NCBI GenBank assembly: GCA_001898095.1
Contig: MKSH01000197.1
Coordinates: 615-5,791, forward strand
From: Solirubrobacterales bacterium 70-9
GTDB lineage: Bacteria; Actinomycetota; Thermoleophilia; Solirubrobacterales; 70-9
DNA: 5,177 nucleotides
Direction: 5' to 3'
This document shows positions 1-5,177 of this stretch, piece by piece. How positions within the stretch are numbered: position 1 is the stretch's first letter; every line of letters starts with the position of its first letter. The notes under the pieces are model-generated. The model was not told the DNA's origin. It did not search any database and saw only the letters and a list, made by a program, of their open reading frames with translations. The position numbers and the translations under genes were made by a program.

Positions 1-1101
1 CTCGCGACCGAGCTGCCGGTGACCGGCCAGGAAGTCAAGTTCCCGGAAATGGCGTCCGGCATGGAAGCGGCGATGGAAGCGATCAACGCCGAAGGCGGCG
101 TCAACGGCGATCAACTGTCGCTGAACGTCTGCGACACCAAGTACAGCGCCAACGGCGAGGTCGACTGCGCCCGTCAGATCGCCGCCGAAGAACCGGCCGC
201 CGTGGTCGCGCCGTTCATCGTGGCCGACAGCTCCGGCGCTGCCTGGCCGATTTTCGAAAAGGCTGGCCTGCCGGCGATCGGCTCCCAGGGCGCAACCTTG
301 GCGGAGCTGAACAGCCCCAATGCCTTCCTGATCAGCAGTGGCTTCGTCGGACCTTACGCGGGCACCGTCAACGCGGTCGAAGCGGCGGGCGGCGCAAAGA
401 AGGTGACGGTGGTCACCGACGATCCTGACCCGGTCGCCAAGCCGGTCGACGCGATCATCGAAGGCCAGCTCAAGTCGCACGGATTCACCGAAGTCGAAAG
501 CGTCACCGCTCACACCCAGTCGGATCCGACCTACGCCACCGCCGTGGCCGAAGTGCTCAAGGGCAACCCGGAAGCGATCATCATGGTCGCCAGTCCCACC
601 GACTCGGGCACCCTGCTCCAGGGCCTCTCGGCGAGCGGCTACGAAGGGATCATCGTCAATGCGGCGCTGATCCTGACCCAGCAGGTGATCGAAGGGATCG
701 GTGCCCCCGCCGAAGGTGTCTACCTGACCAACGAACACGCCTTCATCTCCGACGAAAAGAACCCTGGCATCGCCAAGTTCAAGGAAGACATGGCGAAGTA
801 CCAGCCCGAAGCGGCCGTCAACGACGTCTCGTTGCAGGGTTGGAGCGGCATGATGCTCTTCGCCGAAGCGGCGAAGGGCGCGAAAGCGATGGAATCGAAG
901 GCTCTGATGGAAGCGTTCGAAGCGGTGAAGAAGCCGATCGAACTGAAAACTGTCGGGCCATGGTCGGTGGTCGGGAAACTGAACCAGATCCCCGGCTTCT
1001 CGAGGATCGTCAACCCGACGATCGACATCGGGGTTGTCGAAAACGGCGAAGTGATCGCCAAGACCGGCTTCATCAACCCGTTCGCACCGCCGGCCAAGTA
1101 G
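1..1101 (+). CDS. Branched-chain amino acid-type ABC transporter substrate-binding protein (5' end missing)
   Basis: This is an extracytoplasmic solute receptor for an ABC importer of the LivJ/LivK (Peripla_BP_6, type I fold) family. The frame is open from base 1; a GTG at 19 lies inside the family fold and is not a credible start, so the signal peptide, any lipobox and the first residues are off the left edge. Visible landmarks are an early helix (ASGMEAAMEAINAEGGVNG), a lobe-1 strand with DTKYSA, two Cys codons 12 residues apart (130 and 166) that could form the N-lobe disulfide seen in LIV-binding proteins, the strand VVAPFIVADSSGAAWPIFEK, and the lobe-2 start KKVTVVTDDPD. The C-terminal part (TVGPWSVVGKLNQIPG, then GVVENGEVIAK) resembles the usual family ending. 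The frame stops at TAG 1099-1101, 22 bases before the fused permease gene, which supports one operon. Nearly all Glu codons are GAA (28 GAA to 3 GAG), unlike the genes that follow. The family is secure; the ligand is not known. Confidence 0.93.
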   Translation, partial: LATELPVTGQEVKFPEMASGMEAAMEAINAEGGVNGDQLSLNVCDTKYSANGEVDCARQIAAEEPAAVVAPFIVADSSGAAWPIFEKAGLPAIGSQGATLAELNSPNAFLISSGFVGPYAGTVNAVEAAGGAKKVTVVTDDPDPVAKPVDAIIEGQLKSHGFTEVESVTAHTQSDPTYATAVAEVLKGNPEAIIMVASPTDSGTLLQGLSASGYEGIIVNAALILTQQVIEGIGAPAEGVYLTNEHAFISDEKNPGIAKFKEDMAKYQPEAAVNDVSLQGWSGMMLFAEAAKGAKAMESKALMEAFEAVKKPIELKTVGPWSVVGKLNQIPGFSRIVNPTIDIGVVENGEVIAKTGFINPFAPPAK

Positions 1102-1123
1102 GACCCACTCTCACGCACCGACG

Positions 1124-3814
1124 ATGGAAGTCATCCAGTTCACCTTGCTCGGGTTGGCGACCGGCGCGATCTACGCGTTGGTCGCCCTCGGGCTGGTGTT
1201 GATCTACCGCGGCTCGGGTCTGCTGAACTTCGCTCAGGGCGCGGTGGCGATGTTCGGCGCTTACGCCTACTACGAGATTGCCGTACGCCTCCACGCCGGC
1301 CGGCTCCTCGCCTTGGCCGGCGCGCTGGCCCTCTCCGCCCTGCTCGGGGCGGCGATCCACCTGGTCGTCCTGCGCGAGATGCGACGCCGCAACGCCTCGC
1401 CCCTGGCCCGAGTGATCGCCACGCTGAGCGTGCTGCTGATCCTGCAGTCGGCCGCCTTCCTGATCTACGGCGTCTACCCGTTGCACGTGCCGGGGCTGCT
1501 GCCGACCTCGCCGGTCTCCCTCTTCGGCGGCCAGGTGACCCTGACCGCTGACCGGCTGTGGATCATCGGCATCTGCCTCGTCCTCTCGGGTGCCCTCTAC
1601 GTCGTCTACCGGCGTACCTCCTTCGGCCGGGTCACCACGGCGGTGGCGGAGAACGAGCTCGCCGCCTCCAGCCTCGGCCACTCTCCCGACGCCGTGGCGG
1701 CGATCAACTGGGCGGTCGGCTCGGTCCTCGCGGGGCTTGCCGGGATCCTGATCGCCCCGATCCTGCTGCTCCAGCCGACCACCCTCGTGCTGCTGATCAT
1801 TCCCGCCCTCGCGGCGGGCCTGTTGGGCGGCTTCGTCTCCTTCCCGGTCGTCCTTGTCGCCGCCCTCGGCCTCGGCATCGCCCAGTCGGAGATCACCCGC
1901 TACGTGCACGGGGTCGGCTGGTCGACCGCGGTCCCCTTCCTGGTTGCGATCGCCTACCTGGTGGTCAGGGGTCGGGCGCTGCCGCTGCGCAGCTTCGTCC
2001 TCGACCGGCCGCCGCGGGTCGGCAGCGGCCGCCTGCGCCCGCCCGTGCTGGCGGCGCTCTTTGCGACGGGCACGGTGGTCGCCTTCGGCGCCGGGGCCCA
2101 GTGGGACACGGCGATGATCACCAGCTTCGGCTTCGGCATCATCGGCCTCTCGATCGTCCTGCTGACCGGCTACGGCGGCCAGCTCTCGCTCGCCCAGTAC
2201 GTGATCGCCGGGGTGGGCGCGATGGTCGCCGCCAAGCTCGCCGCCCATATGGTCCTCGTTCCGGCGGTGGTGATCGCCGTGCTCGCCACCGGCGCCGCAG
2301 GCGCCCTGATCGGTCTGCCCGCCCTGCGCACGCGCGGTGCCACCCTGGCGGTCGCGACCCTTTGCCTGGGCAGCGCCGTGATCGCCGTCGTCTTCTTCAA
2401 CTCGGCCTGGACCGGCGGTCTGAACGGGCTGGCGGTGCCCTCGCTCTCGTTCCTCGGCTGGAGCGTCGACCCGGTCACCCACCCCGACCGGTACGCGTTC
2501 GTCACCTTCTCGGCGATGATGCTTCTCGCGATCGCGGTCGCCAACCTGCGCCGCGGGGTGACCGGGCGCCAGCTGCTGGCGGTGCGGTCCAACGAGCGAG
2601 CCGCCGCCGCTCTCGGCGTGCCGGTGGCCGGCACGAAGGTATTCGCCTTCTTCGTCTCGGCGGCGATCGCGGCGCTCGGCGGCATCCTGCTGACCTTCGT
2701 CCAGCCCTCCGTGCAGATGAGCAGCTTCGACATCTTCACCTCGATCCTGATCGTCGGGCTGACCGTGATCGCGGGGATCGGCTTCGTGCCCGGCGGCGCC
2801 CTGGCGGGCCTCCTGATCGCCGGCGGCATCTTCCAGCAGATCCTCTCGGGCTGGTCCTCGGCGGCGGAATACTTGCCGTTGATCGGCGCCGTCGGCCTGC
2901 TGGCCATCCTGATCTGCGCCCCCGACGGATCCTTCGCCGTCGTCCGCGACGCCTGCGCTCGCGCGGTCGCGGCCCTCGACCGCCTGGAAGCACACCTGCC
3001 CTGGACACGCGTCCGCCGCCGCGGCGGGAAGCCCGCTCCGGCGGGCGCGCTGCGGGTGGAGCCCCAGACCCTGCAAGTCGACAGGATCTCGGTCGCCTTC
3101 GGCGGCGTCCACGCGGTCGAGGACGTCTCGATCGAGGTCCTTCCAGGCGAGGTGCACGGCCTGATCGGCCCGAACGGTGCCGGCAAGACGACCCTGATCG
3201 ACGCGATCACCGGCTTCGCCCGCCCCGCCGCCGGCTCGGTGCGCCTGGGCGACGAGGAGGTCGGCAGCTGGTCGCCCCGGCGTCGTGCCGAGCACGGTCT
3301 CTCGCGCTCCTTCCAGTCGCTCGAGCTCTTCGACGATCTGAGTGTCGAGGAGAACCTGGCGGTGGCCTGCCAGCGTCGCGCGCCATGGCGCGGCCTCGGC
3401 GACCTGGTGGCGCCGGGGCGGATCTCGCTCGGCCCCGCCGCCCGTGCCGCGATCGAACGGTTCGAGCTCGAGCCCGACCTCGCCTCCGAACCGACCGCGA
3501 TCTCCTTCGGCCGGCGCAAGATCGTGGCGATCGCCCGCGCCGTCGCCGCGGGTCCCTCGACGCTGCTTCTCGACGAGCCCGCCGCCGGTCTCGGCGATGT
3601 CGAGGCAGACGAGCTGGCCACCTTGATCCGTGAGCTCGCCGAAGGTTGGGGGATCGGCGTCCTCCTGGTCGAGCACAAGGTCGACATGATCATGTCGACC
3701 TGCGATCGGATCACGGTGATGGACTCCGGCCGCCTGCTTGCCACCGGCACCCCGGCGGAGATCCAGGCCCACCCCGAGGTCCTCGACGCCTACCTGGGGG
3801 CAGTGGCGGCGTGA
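1124..3814 (+). CDS. livHMG: Fused HAAT-type ABC transporter: LivH-like permease, LivM-like permease and LivG-like ATPase in one chain
   Basis: The 896-residue protein carries both membrane domains and one nucleotide-binding domain of a Liv-type importer. Residues about 1-285 are LivH-like: a first helix (8-28), the family motif GLLNFAQG around 32-39, and a cytoplasmic coupling segment near 170-185 (TTAVAENELAASSLG). Residues about 305-600 are LivM-like, with LTGYGGQLSLAQ at 347-358 and the coupling loop AVRSNERAAAALG at 486-498. A basic, Pro/Ala-rich linker (about 602-649) joins LivG, 650-896. LivG shows Walker A GPNGAGKTT (682-690), Q-loop SRSFQ (Q731), signature ISFGRRK (793-799), Walker B LLLDEP (814-819) and the switch His851 in LLVEHK. 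No stop or frame change interrupts the chain, and each domain is close to normal length, so this is a fusion rather than a sequencing error. The ATG at 1124 is chosen because it gives a standard LivH N-terminus, although no good Shine-Dalgarno precedes it. The last codons overlap livF by four bases. Confidence 0.95.
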   Translation: MEVIQFTLLGLATGAIYALVALGLVLIYRGSGLLNFAQGAVAMFGAYAYYEIAVRLHAGRLLALAGALALSALLGAAIHLVVLREMRRRNASPLARVIATLSVLLILQSAAFLIYGVYPLHVPGLLPTSPVSLFGGQVTLTADRLWIIGICLVLSGALYVVYRRTSFGRVTTAVAENELAASSLGHSPDAVAAINWAVGSVLAGLAGILIAPILLLQPTTLVLLIIPALAAGLLGGFVSFPVVLVAALGLGIAQSEITRYVHGVGWSTAVPFLVAIAYLVVRGRALPLRSFVLDRPPRVGSGRLRPPVLAALFATGTVVAFGAGAQWDTAMITSFGFGIIGLSIVLLTGYGGQLSLAQYVIAGVGAMVAAKLAAHMVLVPAVVIAVLATGAAGALIGLPALRTRGATLAVATLCLGSAVIAVVFFNSAWTGGLNGLAVPSLSFLGWSVDPVTHPDRYAFVTFSAMMLLAIAVANLRRGVTGRQLLAVRSNERAAAALGVPVAGTKVFAFFVSAAIAALGGILLTFVQPSVQMSSFDIFTSILIVGLTVIAGIGFVPGGALAGLLIAGGIFQQILSGWSSAAEYLPLIGAVGLLAILICAPDGSFAVVRDACARAVAALDRLEAHLPWTRVRRRGGKPAPAGALRVEPQTLQVDRISVAFGGVHAVEDVSIEVLPGEVHGLIGPNGAGKTTLIDAITGFARPAAGSVRLGDEEVGSWSPRRRAEHGLSRSFQSLELFDDLSVEENLAVACQRRAPWRGLGDLVAPGRISLGPAARAAIERFELEPDLASEPTAISFGRRKIVAIARAVAAGPSTLLLDEPAAGLGDVEADELATLIRELAEGWGIGVLLVEHKVDMIMSTCDRITVMDSGRLLATGTPAEIQAHPEVLDAYLGAVAA

Positions 3815-4515
3815 GTGCGGTGCTCGAGGTCGACGGGCTCTCGACCGGCTACGGTGAGCTGACCGCGGTTCGGGAGGTCTCCCTGCACCTGGAGGCGGGA
3901 GAGGTGGTCGCCCTCTTCGGTCCAAACGGCGCGGGCAAGACCTCGCTGCTTCTGGCTACCGTCGGAGCGCTGCCCCGGTGGGCGGGGAGCGTCGCCTGGG
4001 AGGACGCTCCGGCGCCCCGGCCGCTCCACCGCCTGGTGCGGGCCGGGCTTGGATTCGTGCCCGACCAGCGCTCGATCGTCTCCTCCCTCTCAACCCGTGA
4101 CAACCTGCTGCTCGGGTCGGGCGGCATCGATGGCGCGCTGGCCTACTTCCCCGAGCTCGCCGACCATCTCCACAGGCCCGCCGGCCTGCTCTCGGGCGGC
4201 CAGCAGCAGATCCTCACGTTGGCTCGGGCCCTGGCCGCCCGCCCGCGGGCGCTGCTGATCGACGAGCTCTCCCTCGGGCTTGCTCCCCAAGTGGTCGAGC
4301 GCCTGCTCGGCGCCTTGCGCCGGGCGGCCGACGAGGAGGGCCTCGCCGTGCTCCTGGTCGAGCAGCAGATCCGCCGGGCGCTGGCGATCGCCGACCGCTT
4401 CTATCTGCTCAACCACGGTGTCATCGTCACCGCGGGGGAGGCCCACGAGGACGGCGGCACGGCTCTCGAAGAGGCCTACCTGGAGAGCATGGGGATCAGC
4501 CCGGACGGCGGTTGA
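3811..4515 (+). CDS. livF: LivF-type ABC transporter ATP-binding protein
   Basis: This 234-residue cytoplasmic ATPase should pair with the LivG domain of the upstream fusion to power import. Motifs in order are Walker A GPNGAGKTS (37-45), a Q-loop region reading VPDQR where LivF usually has VPEGR, a full signature LSGGQQQ (127-133), Walker B LLIDELSLGL (D151, E152) and the LivF-typical LLVEQ with Gln185 where other ABC ATPases have the switch His. The segment between Q-loop and signature is about ten residues shorter than in many LivF proteins, judged from memory of the family. The GTG at 3811 is preferred because it gives the standard N-terminus (SAVLEVDGLSTGYG); the same frame is open further upstream, but that translation is a Pro/Arg-rich shadow of livG. 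The GTG and the TGA of the fusion share bases in GTGA (3811-3814), which implies translational coupling, and a G-run at 3796-3800 may act as a weak ribosome binding site. Leu replaces the usual Pro after the catalytic Glu. Confidence 0.94.
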   Translation: MSAVLEVDGLSTGYGELTAVREVSLHLEAGEVVALFGPNGAGKTSLLLATVGALPRWAGSVAWEDAPAPRPLHRLVRAGLGFVPDQRSIVSSLSTRDNLLLGSGGIDGALAYFPELADHLHRPAGLLSGGQQQILTLARALAARPRALLIDELSLGLAPQVVERLLGALRRAADEEGLAVLLVEQQIRRALAIADRFYLLNHGVIVTAGEAHEDGGTALEEAYLESMGISPDGG

Positions 4516-4518
4516 GGG
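4514..4518 (+). promoter_or_regulatory. Ribosome binding site of the UspA-like gene
   Basis: GAGGG overlaps the livF TGA stop and lies four bases before the GTG at 4523. It decides the start of the UspA-like gene and suggests that ribosomes finishing livF can re-initiate there. Confidence 0.55.
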
Positions 4519-4522
4519 CGAC

Positions 4523-4933
4523 GTGATCGGACTACTGCTCGGAGCCGGCAAGGGTCAGCGGGCGGCGGCGATGGAAGCGGTGCGCCTGGCCGGGGCACGG
4601 ACCGAGCGCGGTCTCGCCGTCTTTCTCGCGCGCCCGCACATCGCCTCGCAGGCCGTATGCCAGGCCGGCTACGACCTGCGGCGCTACACCCTGGAGCTCG
4701 AGCTGGAGCAGCGGGCGCGGGCGACCGATCTGCTCGGGGACCTGGGGATAGAAACGCGTTTCTCGCTGTTCAACATCCGCCCGCCCGCACTCCAGAGAGG
4801 AGTCCGTCTGGCGGTCCAGCTCGAATGCGAGATGCTGGTCATGGCCAGGGGCCGTCGGCCGGTGTCCGACCTCACCAGACGCCTCTGCGAGAGGCGCTTC
4901 GGGTTGCCGATCCTCTCCGTCGCCCGCGACTGA
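4523..4933 (+). CDS. Small UspA-like (universal stress protein fold) protein, degenerate nucleotide site
   Basis: This predicts a 136-residue cytoplasmic protein with no signal peptide or membrane segment. The order of elements fits a single UspA domain: strand MIGLLLGAG, helix with AAAMEAVRLAGARTERG, strand LAVFLARPHI, a long charged helix (YTLELELEQRARATDLLGDLG), strand TRFSLFNI, helix PPALQRGVRLAVQLE, strand MLVMARGRR (from M107 at about 105-112) and a final strand LPILSVAR. The end matches the usual Usp pattern of a buried strand, a loop, a helix and a closing hydrophobic strand. The G-2X-G-9X-G(S/T) nucleotide-binding loop expected after MARGRR is absent, so ATP binding is doubtful. The GTG start at 4523 is chosen because it follows GAGGG (4514-4518) by four bases and gives a compact domain; the open frame upstream is a shadow of livF. 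It begins seven bases after the livF stop, so it is probably co-transcribed. It contains some codons rare here (ATA, AGA). The gene call is firm; the Usp assignment is by fold pattern only. Confidence 0.72.
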   Translation: MIGLLLGAGKGQRAAAMEAVRLAGARTERGLAVFLARPHIASQAVCQAGYDLRRYTLELELEQRARATDLLGDLGIETRFSLFNIRPPALQRGVRLAVQLECEMLVMARGRRPVSDLTRRLCERRFGLPILSVARD

Positions 4934-4957
4934 GGTCGATCGAGTCGAGCAGGGCAC

Positions 4958-4970
4958 CGGGATGATCCCG
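4958..4970. other. Short inverted repeat after the operon
   Basis: CGGGA and TCCCG form a five-base-pair stem around the loop TGA, 24 bases after the stop of the UspA-like gene. No T-run follows, so it is not a classical intrinsic terminator. It could be a weak hairpin, part of an operator for the next gene, or chance in GC-rich DNA. The eight-base palindrome TCGATCGA (4936-4943) just upstream is similarly unremarkable. Confidence 0.2.
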
Positions 4971-4994
4971 AGGAAGTGCCGGACGCGGCGGCGG

Positions 4995-5000
4995 TAGGAT
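4995..5000 (+). promoter_or_regulatory. Possible -10 element (TAGGAT) for the gene starting at 5033
   Basis: TAGGAT fits the TAnnnT pattern of vegetative actinobacterial -10 boxes. It sits 32 bases before the ATG at 5033, in the only gap of the window long enough to hold a promoter. The hexamer 17 bases upstream (GGAAGT, 4972-4977) does not resemble TTGACA. The call rests on one hexamer and its position and is weak. Confidence 0.22.
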
Positions 5001-5015
5001 TCGCGGGTCGGCCCG

Positions 5016-5026
5016 GGAGAGGGAAG
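5016..5026 (+). promoter_or_regulatory. Strong ribosome binding site for the gene starting at 5033
   Basis: A purine-rich GGAGAGGGAAG lies before the ATG at 5033, with the AGGGA core (5020-5024) eight bases upstream of the start. It is the best Shine-Dalgarno match in the window and the main reason to believe the short open frame that follows. Confidence 0.6.
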
Positions 5027-5032
5027 CAGCAG

Positions 5033-5177
5033 ATGGCAAACCAAGGTTTGAGTGTGGCCGCCCGGGGTGACGGCGAGCGCGTCGAGTGGGAGCCGCGCGG
5101 GTGTTGGGAGGAGCTCTGCCGGTCGCCGCACGTCGGCACCGCCCCGGTGTACCGATCGCTGCTCGAGCGTTGTCCGG
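5033..5177 (+). CDS. Start of an unrecognised protein (3' end missing)
   Basis: An ATG at 5033 opens a frame that has no stop before the right edge; 48 full codons are visible. The visible N-terminus (MANQGLSVAARGDGERVEWE, then PRGCWEELCRSPHVGTAP and VYRSLLERCP) shows no signal peptide or membrane segment and has three Cys and two Trp. Support for coding comes from the strong ribosome binding site, AT-richer first codons, then about 32 of 36 third positions being G or C from codon 13 on. It lies 99 bases after the UspA-like gene, on the same strand, so it could be the next gene of the operon or start its own transcript. The segment TAPVYRSLLERC faintly recalls the S-P-L-Y stretch near the start of DUF2332-type proteins, but that is a guess and no function is assigned. 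Confidence 0.55.
   Translation, partial: MANQGLSVAARGDGERVEWEPRGCWEELCRSPHVGTAPVYRSLLERCP

Noticed and set aside
19..21. GTG at 19 as the true start of the binding-protein gene.
   Set aside because: The frame is open to base 1, no ribosome binding site precedes it, and starting there would remove the signal peptide and first strand that an exported binding protein needs.
1558..3633. A 691-codon open frame on the plus strand in another register inside the fused gene.
   Set aside because: Its product is dominated by Arg, Pro and Gly with no recognisable motif, as expected from out-of-frame reading of GC-rich coding DNA.
2170..3750. A 526-codon open frame on the minus strand within the fused gene.
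   Set aside because: It has low-complexity Ser/Arg/Ala/Pro content and no family motif, and lies entirely opposite a well-supported gene.
3646..3810. A longer livF start upstream of the GTG at 3811.
   Set aside because: The extra 55 residues are a Pro/Arg/Gly-rich out-of-frame reading of livG, and LivF proteins begin close to the first strand reached from GTG 3811.
1073..3925. A 950-codon open frame on the minus strand covering the whole fused permease gene.
   Set aside because: It is codon-aligned antisense to livHMG. In that register a stop appears only where the sense gene has TTA, CTA or TCA, which this high-GC gene avoids. The translation is a monotonous Arg/Gly/Asp/Gln/Glu mix with no domain, whereas the sense strand has clear ABC transporter motifs.
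4958..4970. An intrinsic terminator for the operon.
   Set aside because: The stem is only five base pairs and no T-run follows; it is kept as a low-confidence inverted repeat.
4532..5139. Two overlapping minus-strand open frames (about 150 and 199 codons) covering the UspA-like gene and the right-hand gap.
   Set aside because: Both are compositionally biased and featureless. The plus strand has a Usp-like fold pattern with a ribosome binding site and then a second start with a strong ribosome binding site.

Overview
The window looks like chromosomal DNA from a very GC-rich bacterium. By eye it is about two-thirds G+C, nearly all third codon positions are G or C, and GTG starts and TGA stops are common. 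An actinobacterial lineage fits best, possibly a soil or Thermoleophilia-type actinobacterium. That placement is inferred from composition and from the fused transporter architecture, not from a marker gene.

All supported genes lie on the + strand. From left to right they are: (1) the 3' part of a periplasmic-type solute-binding protein of the branched-chain amino acid (LivJ/LivK) family, 1-1101; (2) after a 22-base gap, a single 896-residue polypeptide fusing both permeases (LivH-like, then LivM-like) to the first ATPase (LivG-like), 1124-3814; (3) the second ATPase, LivF, 3811-4515, whose GTG start overlaps the preceding TGA stop; (4) a 136-residue protein with a universal-stress-protein (UspA)-like layout, 4523-4933, seven bases after the livF stop; (5) after a 99-base gap, the start of an unrecognised gene with a strong ribosome binding site, running off the right edge from 5033.

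Genes 1-4 read as one operon encoding a complete HAAT/Liv-type ABC importer. The binding protein captures an amino acid or related small polar solute outside the membrane. The fused LivH-LivM part forms the channel. The fused LivG domain and the separate LivF bind and hydrolyse ATP. The UspA-like protein may be a cytoplasmic accessory or regulator of the transporter. The true substrate cannot be read from the sequence, because HAAT systems also carry urea, short amides and aromatic acids.

The points most worth a second look are the LivH-LivM-LivG single-chain architecture, the UspA-like gene coupled to the transporter, the reversed Glu codon preference between the binding protein (GAA) and the rest of the operon (GAG), and the predicted asymmetry of the two ATP sites. 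The very long antisense and alternate-frame ORFs are compositional artefacts. No RNA genes, insertion sequences, CRISPR arrays or prophage features were seen, and nothing in the window amounts to a clearly undescribed system.
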